NCBI GenBank assembly: GCA_001603595.1
Contig: LUZK01000038.1
Coordinates: 1 to 63,238 of the forward strand
From: Bacteroidales bacterium Bact_19
Lineage (GTDB): Bacteria; Bacteroidota; Bacteroidia; Bacteroidales; ML635J-15
Length of the DNA: 63,238 nucleotides
Direction: 5' to 3'
Below, piece after piece: positions 37,059 through 46,437 of this stretch. Under the pieces are notes generated by a model. That model was not told the DNA's origin. It ran no database searches and saw nothing but the letters and a program-made list of their open reading frames with translations. The stretch's first letter is position 1. Every line of letters starts with the position of its first letter. Position numbers and translations under genes: made by a program.

Positions 37059-38651
37059 TTAAATACATTTTTTTACCTTAAAAATTATCGAAACAATTAA
37101 AAAAATAAAAAATGTATAAACTGAAAATTTTGCAATGTAGTCTCCGTGTTTTGTATAGAATGTAATTGCTTGGTTTGTGTTTATTTGTCCGTTTAAGATT
37201 TCTGTTTTCCACCAGTTTGTTTCTTGAATGATTTGTCCTTTTTGATTAATTAAGCAACTTATGCCTGTATTAGCACATCGTGCAATAGACCTTCGGTTTT
37301 CAATAGCTCTAAGTCTAGCAAAATTTTTATGTTGTCTGTATCCAAGAGTATTGCCCCACCAGCCATCATTTGTTATGATAAACAAAATTTCTGCTCCATT
37401 TTTAACGAAATTACTTATAAATTCTCCAAAAACGGATTCGTAGCAAATTGCAGTAGATGTGAAAATATTCTTTTCAGAATGTTTAAAAACGCGTTGTACA
37501 CTATCGGTACTGTGAGTTCCACTTATTCCTCCGAGATTTAACATGAGTTTATTTAAAAATTTGAATATTTTCGTATAGGGAACCGTTTCGGCTCCAGGTA
37601 CAAGTTTAATCTTATGGTAAACTCTTATTTCTGAATTATGACCAAACATTAATGCAGAATTATATAGGTTGTAAAATTTATTGCTACCTTGTATTTGAAA
37701 AGAACTGCAACCAGCTTGTGAAGCATCGCTAAAAATTTCAAGTAATACTGCTCCCGCAATTATTTCAGAGGAAGGATATTTAGAGAAAATATTTCTTAAA
37801 TCTCTAATAAAAATATTATTATCTAACTGGTTAATCTGCACTCCAGAATGTATAAAAGTTTCGGGTAGCAAAATGTAATCAGGATTATTTAGATCAGTTG
37901 TGTTTAATAGTTTGTTGAGATTCTTAATTTGCTCGGAAACCGATGTGTTGAATTTTTCGTTATAAGGATCAACATTAGGCTGTATAATTGTTATTTTTAC
38001 CGGAGAATTGGGTTCATCATAGGTGTAGAATTTATAAAAAGAAATTATTATCGGAATGATTATAATTAAACTCGTTGTTAAATAATATATATTTTTTGAT
38101 GATGAATTTTGAGTTGAAATAGTATTGAAAATCAGATAATTGACCGATAGTATCCAAAAGCTGCCGCCAAATGTTCCGGTGGTATCGTACCATTGAATTA
38201 ATTTAGTATTATCGGCAAAAGCATTCCCTAAAGTCATCCATGGCCAGGAGAGTTGTGAGTGAGATAGAAAATATTCAATTGAAATCCAAACACTTATGAA
38301 TACAAGTCCTCCAATTGTTTTTCCAAATTTTTGTCTTGATATAAATATAATAGGTAAAGCAAAAGACATTATAAGAGCAGAAATAAATATTGCTGCAATT
38401 CCTCCTGCAATTGTGGAGTTAATAATCCAGTAAACGGAAATTATATTCCAGATTAAGAACGCCAAAAATCCATACAAATAAAATTTAAGTTTTGCCTTTT
38501 TGTCTGAAGATTTTATGAGACCTTCCATTATAAGCAGAACAGGCACAAAAGATATTAGTATTAAAGGCGATAACCCTGCTTGTAACCAACTTAAGCCTGC
38601 CAGAAGTCCTGAACTTACTGATAATAAAAGATATTTTTGTTTTTTTAACAT
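37059..38651 (-). CDS. lnt: Apolipoprotein N-acyltransferase
   Basis: Adds the third acyl chain to lipoproteins at the inner membrane. The 530-residue product has about six N-terminal transmembrane helices (1-205) and a nitrilase-like periplasmic domain. The triad segments are the Glu in LLPETFIHSG, the Lys in VYHKIKLVPGAE and the Cys in TAICYESVFGEF, and a final transmembrane helix follows. The family segment SWPWMTLGNAFADNTKLIQWYDTTGTFGGSFWI is present. The start shares one base with the EamA gene stop (TAATG). At least four lipoproteins in this window are potential clients. Confidence 0.95.
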   Translation of the reverse strand: MLKKQKYLLLSVSSGLLAGLSWLQAGLSPLILISFVPVLLIMEGLIKSSDKKAKLKFYLYGFLAFLIWNIISVYWIINSTIAGGIAAIFISALIMSFALPIIFISRQKFGKTIGGLVFISVWISIEYFLSHSQLSWPWMTLGNAFADNTKLIQWYDTTGTFGGSFWILSVNYLIFNTISTQNSSSKNIYYLTTSLIIIIPIIISFYKFYTYDEPNSPVKITIIQPNVDPYNEKFNTSVSEQIKNLNKLLNTTDLNNPDYILLPETFIHSGVQINQLDNNIFIRDLRNIFSKYPSSEIIAGAVLLEIFSDASQAGCSSFQIQGSNKFYNLYNSALMFGHNSEIRVYHKIKLVPGAETVPYTKIFKFLNKLMLNLGGISGTHSTDSVQRVFKHSEKNIFTSTAICYESVFGEFISNFVKNGAEILFIITNDGWWGNTLGYRQHKNFARLRAIENRRSIARCANTGISCLINQKGQIIQETNWWKTEILNGQINTNQAITFYTKHGDYIAKFSVYTFFIFLIVSIIFKVKKCI

Positions 38652-39520
38652 TACTTTTTATTTACAAGATAAACTCCAAGCATAATAATAATTGTTGCCA
38701 AGATCTGAAAAAGGTTCAATTTTTCTCCGTCGAGAATGCCCCAAAATATTGCAAAAACAGGGATTATGTATGTAACTGATGAGGCAAACATCGGCCCCGA
38801 CTTTGTAATGAGTTGATTTGCAATAGAAACAGCTACCGCTGATCCCATTAGCCCTAGAGTTATTATACAGAGTGTATGAAAAATAATTTCTGGAGAAAAT
38901 TTAATAGAATTTAAATCTGTATTTAAAAAAATTACTAAACTTGTTGGTCCGATGAACAAAAATGCTAAAGATGCAATTTCCAGTCCGTCGAGATTTTTAA
39001 GGTATATGCTCACCTGGTTTATATTTATTGAATACAGTATTGTTGCCGTAACAATATAAAGAGCAAAAAAATTCATTGTTCCGAATCTAAACGGATTTTT
39101 TGAAGTTATGAGCAGGGCTGCTCCTGCAAGTCCTATTATAACTCCCAAAATCTGCATAAGTGAGGTTTTCTTTTTAAAAAATAATATTCCTATTATTAAA
39201 ACAAAAACCGGTACTAAAGAATTTAAAACTCCGGCGACGTTACTGTCAACTTTGGTTTGTCCGAGTGGGAATAATATTGATGGAATTAAATTCCCTATGA
39301 ATGCAACAACAAGAATCGGAATTAAGTTTTTTCGGGATAGTTTTTTAAGGTTTTTTATAGTAAACGGAAGCAAAAAAACAAATGCACTAATCATTCTAAT
39401 ACTTGAAACCTGCCAGTAAGAATATGATTTAAGTCCTTGCTTCATCAGAATATATGAACCGCCCCAAATCAATGAAAGCAAAAGCAATAACATCCAGGAT
39501 TTTAAATCTTTTTTCTCCAT
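38651..39520 (-). CDS. EamA/DMT-superfamily transporter
   Basis: A 289-residue membrane protein with ten predicted helices in two five-helix EamA halves: SLIWGGSYILMKQGLKSYS opens the first, and IVTATILYSININQVSIYLKN the second. Substrates of such transporters vary (amino acids, metabolites, drugs). The ATG at 39520 (MEKKDLKSWMLLLLLS) was preferred to 39550, whose extra ten residues are not family-like. It is translationally coupled to lnt by a one-base stop/start overlap. Confidence 0.85.
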   Translation of the reverse strand: MEKKDLKSWMLLLLLSLIWGGSYILMKQGLKSYSYWQVSSIRMISAFVFLLPFTIKNLKKLSRKNLIPILVVAFIGNLIPSILFPLGQTKVDSNVAGVLNSLVPVFVLIIGILFFKKKTSLMQILGVIIGLAGAALLITSKNPFRFGTMNFFALYIVTATILYSININQVSIYLKNLDGLEIASLAFLFIGPTSLVIFLNTDLNSIKFSPEIIFHTLCIITLGLMGSAVAVSIANQLITKSGPMFASSVTYIIPVFAIFWGILDGEKLNLFQILATIIIMLGVYLVNKK

Positions 39521-39600
39521 TAAAAATGGTATAAAAATTGTTTTTGTCAAAACTAATAAAAAATTTTCTTGTTTATTAGATATGTTAAAAATTGAAATAA

Positions 39601-40191
39601 ATGAAAAAGTATATAATTCTGATAGTAATTTTTTCTATAGTTTTTTGTGAAGCATTTTCACAACAAAAAAAATTGCCATGGTATTACAAAGAAAGCATAA
39701 ATGTTGACAGTCTTATAAAACACAATCCATATGCTCTGTTTTTATTACCTGAGGCAGTTGTTTATCCGAAATCAAAAAAAGAATTAAGAAAACGAGATAA
39801 AATGCTAAATAACTTTTTGAGGGTATATCCTTATGCTCTTGAAATTTCTCAACTTTATCATCAGATTGAGGATTCACTTGCCAAGTTTAAAAATGATAAG
39901 GATAGAAAAAAATACCTTAAAGTTCGTGAGAAACAGATAATGGCTCATTATAAACCGCAACTGTCGAAGTTTACTTTATCGCAAGGTGTTATGCTGGTAA
40001 AACTTCTCGACAGAGAAAGCGGCAGTACTGCCTACGAAATGGTAGAAGAAATGAAAGGTTCGGTTAGGGCATTCTTCTGGCAGAATTTTGCTCTTTTGTA
40101 CGGCAATAATCTTAAACGGGAATACGACTCTAAAGGGAAAGATAAAGAACTCGAGTATCTTGTATTGAGATATAAATCCGGAACTTTGTAA
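39601..40191 (+). CDS. DUF4294 family exported protein
   Basis: A 196-residue protein with a signal peptide ending near SFSQ (~21). Family hallmarks are LPEAVVYPKSKKELRKRDKMLNNFLRVYPYALEI, the charged helical middle and the end segment QGVMLVKLLDRESGSTAYEMVEEMKGSVRAFFWQNFALLYG. Function is unknown to me; the family is Bacteroidetes-specific. It converges on ddl with only 9 bp between stop codons. Confidence 0.86.
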   Translation: MKKYIILIVIFSIVFCEAFSQQKKLPWYYKESINVDSLIKHNPYALFLLPEAVVYPKSKKELRKRDKMLNNFLRVYPYALEISQLYHQIEDSLAKFKNDKDRKKYLKVREKQIMAHYKPQLSKFTLSQGVMLVKLLDRESGSTAYEMVEEMKGSVRAFFWQNFALLYGNNLKREYDSKGKDKELEYLVLRYKSGTL

Positions 40192-40200
40192 GATTTATTT

Positions 40201-41175
40201 TTAAAAATTATCTTCAATTATCATTGTAAGAATATCAGTGATGTTTTTGCCTATAGATCTTATTTGTTTAGGGATAATGCTTTGTGCACTCATTCCGGGG
40301 ATTGAATTTACCTCGAGAAAGTATGGAATGCCGTCTCTAATAATAAAATCAATACGTACAATTCCTTTGCAACCGATAAAATCATATATAAATGAAGCAT
40401 ATGATTGTACAGCAAGGGTTTCTTCTTCGGATATTCGTGCTGGAGTTATTTCGTCCGTCAGGGTTGGGTCGTATTTTGCTTCGGTATCAAAGAAATCCTT
40501 TTTTGGAACAATTTCCGTTACCGGCAAAACAATTTCTTCTGATTTTGTTTTTATAACACCGCATGAAACTTCAGTGCCTTTAATAAATTCTTCAATTATA
40601 ACAATATTATCCTCTTGCATTGCAATGTTTACGGCTTCTATAAGATCTTCCTTTTTATAAACCTTAGACACTCCGAAACTGCTTCCAGCATTGTTGGGTT
40701 TTACAAAACAGGGAAGTCCGGTGATATCTAAAATTTCTTCGATGTTAAATGCTTCGGGATTATTTAAAATTACATATTTTGGAATTTTTACATCCGTATT
40801 TGACAGAAGTCTTTTGCATGCGGCTTTGTGTAATGTGTTAACCGAAGCAAATACTCCGCATGCAGAGTAAGGGATTTGGAGTATGTCGAGCCATGCTTGT
40901 ATTTTTCCGTCTTCGCCGGGAGAACCATGTAAAACAATAAATGCAAAATCAAATCTTATTTTTTCCCCGTTGTGCATCACAGAAAAGTCATTCATATCAA
41001 TATGTGCAAATTGTGCGGGATTTATTTCACATAAGAGTCCTTGTCGTGAAACATCTACAAAGTAAACATTATATTTATTTCTGTCAATTGAATTAAAAAC
41101 TTGTTTCCCTGAATTTAAACTTATATTGCGTTCGGATGTATAACCTCCCGCTAAAACAGCAATGTTTTTTTTCAT
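40201..41175 (-). CDS. ddl: D-alanine--D-alanine ligase
   Basis: ATP-dependent synthesis of D-Ala-D-Ala for peptidoglycan precursors. The 324-residue ATP-grasp enzyme has the N-terminal GGYTSERNISLNSGKQV, the substrate segment VLHGSPGEDGKIQAWLDILQIPYSACG, VKPNNAGSSFGVSKV, IIEEFIKGTEVSCGV, and the C-terminal metal/substrate motif IPYFLEVNSIPGMS. It stands alone on the minus strand. Confidence 0.94.
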   Translation of the reverse strand: MKKNIAVLAGGYTSERNISLNSGKQVFNSIDRNKYNVYFVDVSRQGLLCEINPAQFAHIDMNDFSVMHNGEKIRFDFAFIVLHGSPGEDGKIQAWLDILQIPYSACGVFASVNTLHKAACKRLLSNTDVKIPKYVILNNPEAFNIEEILDITGLPCFVKPNNAGSSFGVSKVYKKEDLIEAVNIAMQEDNIVIIEEFIKGTEVSCGVIKTKSEEIVLPVTEIVPKKDFFDTEAKYDPTLTDEITPARISEEETLAVQSYASFIYDFIGCKGIVRIDFIIRDGIPYFLEVNSIPGMSAQSIIPKQIRSIGKNITDILTMIIEDNF

Positions 41176-41258
41176 TTGAAATTAATTTTATGATTTTAAC
41201 GCTAATAATCTTAAAAAATAATCTTTACTAAAAATAAAAAATATCATAACTAATGTTA

Positions 41259-42818
41259 TTATTTTCTTCTGATTTTCAAATTTTGTCCGATACGTAAAGA
41301 AGAAGGATCGGATATATTATTGTTTTTTAAAATATCATCAACGCTTACACCGGGGAATTTTTTTGAAATACTATATGGAGTATCACCCGATTTAACGGTA
41401 TAGTATTCCCAATTTGGATCGGGAGGTTCTTCTTTTGGAGTATTTGTATTAGGATTTATTCCTATCATTTTTTGTTTTTCTTCGAATGATAAAGAATTTA
41501 CTACTTTGTATTTTGATTCGAGTGCTGCCGGCACATAAACTTTCAGTACCTGTCCAACTCTAATGTTGTTGCTGCTAAGTCCGTTCCATGCTTTAATATC
41601 AGCGATATTAACACCATACCATGAGGCAATTAATCCAATGGCATCTCCGGATTTTACGGTGTAATTAAGTTGTACTGTTCCTGCCGGTTGGGCAGCAGAA
41701 GGTATGTATTCAGCAACTTTATCGTCGGGTTTTATTTCAATTCTAGCATTGTTGAAGAATACAGAATCGCAATATTTATAAATAGAATCTTCAAGTTCGA
41801 TAAATTTAGTGATGTATTTTCTTTGAATTTTTAGTGGGTACTCTTTGTTTATGGCAGGTACAATATCTTTTTTGTATTGAGGATTTAATTCTCGGAGATG
41901 ACCTATTGGAATTCTTAAAATACTATCGAGAGCTTCAAAATGGAGTTGTTTTGTAATCATTACGGTGTCTGCATCTTCGATGAAAGGAATGAATTCTGGT
42001 TTAAATCCGTGTTTATCGGCGTATGTAAAAAGATAAACAATTGAAATGAATGCAGGAACGTAATTTCTTGTTTCGTTTGGCAAATAAGGTAAAATTTCCC
42101 AATATGTATTTTTCCCTCCCGAACGGCGAATAGCATTATTTATAGTACCAGGTCCTGCATTATAAGCTGCAAGTACGATGTTCCAATCCTTATATGTTTC
42201 GTAAAGTTTTTTCAGATATACGCATGCTGCTTCGGTAGACTTTTCTGGATCCATTCGTTCGTCCACATAAGTATTTATCTCCAGACCAAGTGCGATACCT
42301 GTTTTATACATTATCTGCCATAGACCTACGGCTCCGGCAGGTGATTTTGCTTTTGGATTAAGTGCTGATTCAATTATAGGCAAATATTTTAACTCTAGAG
42401 GCAAGTCATAAGCATCAAGTTTTTCTTCAAACATTGGAAAATATTGATGCGAAAGGCCTAAAAATTTTGGAGCTATCCATTTACCGTTAATTACATAACG
42501 TTCTATGTATTTTTTAACATGAGAATTATATGTTAGTTGAATTGTAGTTGGAATATTTCTTATTCTCATGGCAAAAAGGGAATCGGGAATATTGCTTAAT
42601 AAAAAATTGTTTCGGTCGGCAGGTTTCAGAAATTGAATTGTGTCGCGTCCGGTGTAATAAAACCATTCTGCAAGTAAACTATCAAGTTGGTCAACAAAAG
42701 CGATTTTTGATGAGGCAGATACTTTAGAATTTACCGATTCTTCTATTCGTGGAATTTGTGAGAAACTAAATGTATTAAACAGTGTTAAAAACAATATGGA
42801 ATAAAAAATTTTCTTCAT
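41259..42818 (-). CDS. MltD-like lytic transglycosylase with two LysM domains
   Basis: A 519-residue exported murein hydrolase. The signal peptide ends ~20. A lysozyme-like SLT domain (~115-280) carries the catalytic Glu (~150) in PIIESALNPKAKSPAGAVGLWQI and the LAAYNAGPGTINNAIRRSGG motif. Two LysM peptidoglycan-binding modules follow, each with YTVKSGD (starting ~385 and ~470). It cleaves glycan strands with 1,6-anhydro product formation. It is the last gene of a parA-parB-DUF5683-transglycosylase run, a common Bacteroidetes order, 2 bp from the DUF5683 gene. Confidence 0.92.
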   Translation of the reverse strand: MKKIFYSILFLTLFNTFSFSQIPRIEESVNSKVSASSKIAFVDQLDSLLAEWFYYTGRDTIQFLKPADRNNFLLSNIPDSLFAMRIRNIPTTIQLTYNSHVKKYIERYVINGKWIAPKFLGLSHQYFPMFEEKLDAYDLPLELKYLPIIESALNPKAKSPAGAVGLWQIMYKTGIALGLEINTYVDERMDPEKSTEAACVYLKKLYETYKDWNIVLAAYNAGPGTINNAIRRSGGKNTYWEILPYLPNETRNYVPAFISIVYLFTYADKHGFKPEFIPFIEDADTVMITKQLHFEALDSILRIPIGHLRELNPQYKKDIVPAINKEYPLKIQRKYITKFIELEDSIYKYCDSVFFNNARIEIKPDDKVAEYIPSAAQPAGTVQLNYTVKSGDAIGLIASWYGVNIADIKAWNGLSSNNIRVGQVLKVYVPAALESKYKVVNSLSFEEKQKMIGINPNTNTPKEEPPDPNWEYYTVKSGDTPYSISKKFPGVSVDDILKNNNISDPSSLRIGQNLKIRRK

Positions 42819-42820
42819 TG

Positions 42821-43357
42821 TTAAAATTTATATTTTACAGAAATACCGCCAACAGTTGCATAATTCGGACTTGTTATTGTTTGCACTCTCAAACTCAGAT
42901 TATCCGAGACATCAAACTCAAAAAGGTGTGCATCTACACTTGCATCAATCATCTGTATCAAATAAAAGGCAAAAAAACCAATCAGGTTAAGATCTCTTTG
43001 TTTTCTGTATTTTTCCATCTCGTTAATTAGAGCCTGAGAATTAAGTATATTGTAAAACTCATCAATGCCTCCGTTGTTTCTTGTTATGTAGGCATCGTGG
43101 TATTTGTTAAACTGTTTTTGATTATTATAAGCAAGATAAGAAAAACCTCCTATGCCTACATATACTATTGGGATTTTCCAGAATTTACGGTTGTATGCCT
43201 GTCCTGCTCCGGGTAAAACGGCTGAAAGCAGCATGGCTTTTTTTGGAGAGTGATATTTAATTTTATCATTTTCTTCAGTTTGCCCAAAAGAGGCAACCGA
43301 AATAATTAAGAAAATTTGCAGATATATCAGGTATGTTTTTAATTTCTTCAAAATCAA
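42821..43357 (-). CDS. DUF5683 domain protein
   Basis: A 178-residue protein with a signal peptide (to ~25) and the conserved stretch HSPKKAMLLSAVLPGAGQAYNRKFWKIPIVYVGIGGFSYLAYNNQKQFNKYHDAYITRNN. It then has hydrophobic segments and a beta-like C terminus (SLRVQTITSPNYATVGGISVKYKF). The family is consistently found next to parAB in Bacteroidetes. It is probably an envelope protein; its function is unknown. Confidence 0.85.
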   Translation of the reverse strand: MILKKLKTYLIYLQIFLIISVASFGQTEENDKIKYHSPKKAMLLSAVLPGAGQAYNRKFWKIPIVYVGIGGFSYLAYNNQKQFNKYHDAYITRNNGGIDEFYNILNSQALINEMEKYRKQRDLNLIGFFAFYLIQMIDASVDAHLFEFDVSDNLSLRVQTITSPNYATVGGISVKYKF

Positions 43358-43363
43358 AATTCT

Positions 43364-44245
43364 TTAAAGAGCTAATTTATCCAATAAAGCAATAATTCTT
43401 TCGAGGTCGGCGTCGTTTTTAAAAGGGATGATGATTTTTCCCTTACCTTTTGAATTTCTTTTAAACTCTACTTCAGTTGCAAAACAATTCGAAAGGTGAG
43501 CCTGCAATTGAACATAATCATCAATTTTTGTGGAATTTTTTTCTTTTTTTGCTTTTATTTCATCTCCATCGGAGTTAAGTTGCCGAACAATTTCTTCGAC
43601 TTTACGAACAGAGAAATCGTATTTGATAATTTGATCGTAAATCATAAGACGGGTATCTTCGTCTTCAATTGAAAGCAATGCACGGGCATGTCCCATGCTG
43701 ATTTTGTTTTCTTTTAATCCTGATTGAATTTTTACAGGCAAGTTTAAAAGCCTGATGTAGTTTGAAATTGTAGCACGTTTTTTTCCAACACGTTGACTAA
43801 GTTCTTCTTGAGTAAGGTTGCATTCGTCGAGCAGGCGTTGGTAACTGATGGCAATTTCAACGGCGTTAAGGTCTTCACGTTGTATATTTTCTACCAGAGC
43901 CATCTCAAGCATTTCTTGGTCATTTGCGCTACGTATATAAGCGGGAATTTTTGTGATTCCGGCAAGTTTTGAGGCTCTAAGTCTTCTTTCCCCGCTGATA
44001 AGCTGATATCTTCCGTTGTCGAGGCTCCGGACTGTGATTGGCTGTATTAGTCCCAATTCTTTTATTGAAGCCGATAATTCGTTAAGGGCTTCTTCGTCGA
44101 ATTCTGATCTCGGTTGATATGGATTTGTATCAATAAGTTCTATATCAATTTCGTTGGGTTGATTTACTGTATTTTCGGAATTTTTTACATTTGAAGTATC
44201 AATAAGAGCATCTAAACCTCTGCCAAGTGCGTTTTTCTTTGCCAT
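43364..44245 (-). CDS. parB: Chromosome-partitioning protein ParB
   Basis: A 293-residue CTP-dependent parS clamp. It opens with MAKKNALGRGLDALID, the usual ParA-stimulating N terminus. The ParB/Srx CTPase motifs QPITVRS and GERRLRASKLAGITKIP are at ~80-120, ENIQREDLNAVE is next, and the HTH LTQEELSQRVGKKRATISNYIRLLNLP is at ~155-180. A C-terminal dimerisation domain completes it. It is 3 bp from parA. No perfect TGTTTCACGTGAAACA-like parS was noticed in the window. Confidence 0.95.
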   Translation of the reverse strand: MAKKNALGRGLDALIDTSNVKNSENTVNQPNEIDIELIDTNPYQPRSEFDEEALNELSASIKELGLIQPITVRSLDNGRYQLISGERRLRASKLAGITKIPAYIRSANDQEMLEMALVENIQREDLNAVEIAISYQRLLDECNLTQEELSQRVGKKRATISNYIRLLNLPVKIQSGLKENKISMGHARALLSIEDEDTRLMIYDQIIKYDFSVRKVEEIVRQLNSDGDEIKAKKEKNSTKIDDYVQLQAHLSNCFATEVEFKRNSKGKGKIIIPFKNDADLERIIALLDKLAL

Positions 44246-44248
44246 AAT

Positions 44249-45049
44249 TTATCCGATTATTTTTTCTTCGTTACTAATTTTAGTCATATTATTACGTTGC
44301 AACAGTTCACGAGCAAGATTCAGGTAGTTTGCAGCTCCTTTAGATGCAGCGTCATAATCAAAAATTGTTTGTCCAAAACTTGGAGCTTCCCCTAACTTAA
44401 CGTTTCTGTGAATAACGGTGTCGAAAACCATTGTATCGAAATGTTTTTTTACTTCCTCAAGTATTTGATCAGAAAGTCTTACACGGCTATCATACATTGT
44501 CATAACAAAACCTTCGATATCGAGTTCAGGATTCAAACGACTCTGAACGATTCGAATAGTGTTGAGTAGTTTTCCTAACCCTTCGAGAGCAAAATACTCA
44601 CATTGCACCGGAATCAATACGGAATCGCTTGCAGTTAGGGCATTAACAACGATTAAACCTAAAGACGGAGAACAATCTATCAGGATAAAGTCGTAATTGT
44701 CTTTAATTTTTGCCAGAACGTTTTTAAGAACTTTTTCTCTTTCGGGCAGCTCGAGCATCTCAATTTCTGCACCAACCAGATCAATATGACTTGGCATCAG
44801 GTACAGATTGTCAATGCTGGCGGAGAGTATTGTATCTTTTGGATCATAATCTTTAATAAGAACTTCGTAAAGCCCGGCTTTAATGTTACGAACATCAAAT
44901 CCCATTCCTGAGGTAGCATTTGCTTGTGGATCGGCATCTACTACAAGAACCTTGTATTCCAAAACAGCTAAACTTGCTGCAAGGTTAATTGCTGTAGTTG
45001 TCTTTCCTACACCGCCTTTCTGATTTGCCAGAGTTATAATTTTTCCCAT
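44249..45049 (-). CDS. parA: Chromosome-partitioning ATPase ParA/Soj
   Basis: A 266-residue deviant-Walker ATPase: MGKIITLANQKGGVGKTTTAINLAASLA contains the KGGVGKTT signature at ~11-18. The Walker A' partner region is VLVVDADPQANATSG and Walker B is FILIDCSPSLG. Length and absence of an N-terminal HTH fit chromosomal Soj. It is first in the parA-parB-DUF5683-transglycosylase run. Confidence 0.96.
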   Translation of the reverse strand: MGKIITLANQKGGVGKTTTAINLAASLAVLEYKVLVVDADPQANATSGMGFDVRNIKAGLYEVLIKDYDPKDTILSASIDNLYLMPSHIDLVGAEIEMLELPEREKVLKNVLAKIKDNYDFILIDCSPSLGLIVVNALTASDSVLIPVQCEYFALEGLGKLLNTIRIVQSRLNPELDIEGFVMTMYDSRVRLSDQILEEVKKHFDTMVFDTVIHRNVKLGEAPSFGQTIFDYDAASKGAANYLNLARELLQRNNMTKISNEEKIIG

Positions 45050-45068
45050 TTCTAAAAATTTTGAAGGC

Positions 45069-45076
45069 CAAATTTA
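45069..45076 (-). promoter_or_regulatory. Predicted -7 box for the parAB run
   Basis: The minus strand reads TAAATTTG (TAnnTTTG), 20 bp upstream of the parA ATG. Confidence 0.45.
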
Positions 45077-45237
45077 CTACTATTAAACAAAAGTTTATAA
45101 TTTGTTATTGTTCTTTTTTTAACATTATTAACAATTTTTGTCAAATAACAAAATATAGTTTTGATTTTCAGGTGTTTATAATTGTTAATTGTTGATAAAT
45201 TGTTGATTATTTATTGGTTGGTAGAGTTTAGTTAGTT

Positions 45238-45840
45238 TTAGGGAAGATTGGAATTGCTATTAAGGTACTCAATTAAGTCTGTAAGTGTATTTATGTTATC
45301 GGATGGAACAATTCCTGAATTTGCTTTAAAAAATTTTGCGATTTCAATTCTGTTGTAAATATTATTTTTATAATCTAATTTCAATTTTAGATATGTTGAC
45401 GGTGAAGCGTAGAGGAAAATTCCTTTTAAAAATGTTCCGGCAGTCTTACAGGAACAGGTTTTAATCTGATATTTAGTTTCGACAAGTGCAAAAGCTGTAT
45501 CTCCGGCAATAATTTTAGCAAAACTATAGGATTCCATTCCGAAATTTTCCTCATCAAAATACATGCTTACGTAAGAGTAATCTTTTCCGTTTATGGAAAT
45601 AACTTCTTCGGGAATCAGATATTTAATTTTTTCATCTTCGGTTTTATATTTTGATCTGATAAAGCTGTAATATGAGCTTTTGTTAGGAGAAACAAGCATT
45701 TCGACTTTGAATCCGTCCCAAAAAACAATATTGGCTTTTGTGTATTTTTTTGATGATGAGCAAGAAATAAATATAAATGTTGCAATAATTAGATTAACAA
45801 TAGAAAATGTTTGAAATATCAATTTTGAGATTTTTTTCAT
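45238..45840 (-). CDS. Predicted lipoprotein of unknown function
   Basis: A 200-residue protein with a type II signal peptide (FIFISC, Cys ~27) followed by SSSKKYTKANIVFWDGFKVEMLVSPNKSS. Notable features are a Cys triplet TCSCKTAG in the second half (with the lipobox Cys, the only cysteines) and mixed beta/helix character. I do not recognise a family. It lies between ribH and parA on the same strand with sizable gaps (45 and 188 bp), so it is probably its own unit. Confidence 0.65.
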   Translation of the reverse strand: MKKISKLIFQTFSIVNLIIATFIFISCSSSKKYTKANIVFWDGFKVEMLVSPNKSSYYSFIRSKYKTEDEKIKYLIPEEVISINGKDYSYVSMYFDEENFGMESYSFAKIIAGDTAFALVETKYQIKTCSCKTAGTFLKGIFLYASPSTYLKLKLDYKNNIYNRIEIAKFFKANSGIVPSDNINTLTDLIEYLNSNSNLP

Positions 45841-45885
45841 TTAATCATAGTGTTTCTTTAGAGATTAACGGGATTTTTTTGAATA

Positions 45886-46398
45886 TTATTTACATTTTGA
45901 ACTAAGGCAATTTTTCAATTCGAGCATTTTTAAGACAGCCACAGCAGCCTCAATACCTTTATTTCCGTGTTTTCCTCCGGCTCTGTCGAGTGCTTGTTGC
46001 TGATTTTGAGTTGTTAAAACGCCAAAGGCAACCGGAACTTCGTATTTGTTCATAATATTCATTATGCCTTGAGTAACTCCCTGACAAACGAAATCAAAGT
46101 GTCGGGTTTCTCCCTGAATTACGCATCCTAAACAAATTACAGCTTCTGTATTTGCATACTTTATCAGATAGTCAGCAGCAAGTGGTAATTCAAAACTACC
46201 CGGAACAGCTTTAATTATAATGTCTTTGTCGGTAAAACCATATTTTTTAAGGGTATCAACAGCCCCTTTAGCAAGAGCCGAGGTAATTTCGCTATTCCAT
46301 TCCGAAACGGCGATTCCTATTTTCACCGGAGTATTAGGATTGTTTATATAAATACCGGTTTCGTCGTAAGCAGATAAATTTTTTTTTGATGATGCCAT
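45886..46398 (-). CDS. ribH: 6,7-dimethyl-8-ribityllumazine synthase
   Basis: Condenses the pyrimidine intermediate with 3,4-dihydroxybutanone phosphate in riboflavin synthesis. The 170-residue length is normal. Key segments are VSEWNSEITSALAKGA (N-terminal substrate site), VPGSFELPLAADYL, CLGCVIQGETRHFDFVCQGVTQG with the catalytic His, and VAFGVLTTQNQQQALDRAGG. It begins 13 bp after the terminator hairpin/T-tract of the TPR gene. No FMN riboswitch is visible. Other rib genes are not in the window. Confidence 0.95.
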   Translation of the reverse strand: MASSKKNLSAYDETGIYINNPNTPVKIGIAVSEWNSEITSALAKGAVDTLKKYGFTDKDIIIKAVPGSFELPLAADYLIKYANTEAVICLGCVIQGETRHFDFVCQGVTQGIMNIMNKYEVPVAFGVLTTQNQQQALDRAGGKHGNKGIEAAVAVLKMLELKNCLSSKCK

Positions 46399-46410
46399 AG
46401 TGATCTGATT

Positions 46411-46435
46411 TAAAAAAAAAGGGCTTTAAGCCCTT
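46411..46435 (-). terminator. Terminator of the TPR protein gene, just upstream of ribH
   Basis: AAGGGCTT-T-AAGCCCTT is a near-perfect inverted repeat whose minus-strand continuation is a run of about nine Ts. It lies between the TPR stop (46438) and the ribH ATG (46398), so read-through into ribH would be limited. Confidence 0.75.
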
Positions 46436-46437
46436 GA

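Noticed and set aside
45214-45240. Short GGTTGGTAGAGTTTAGTTAGTT stretch resembling a small RGTT tract
   Set aside because: Only about five to six imperfect units, and its RGTT orientation is opposite to the adjacent minus-strand gene, so it does not fit the pattern of the three real tracts.
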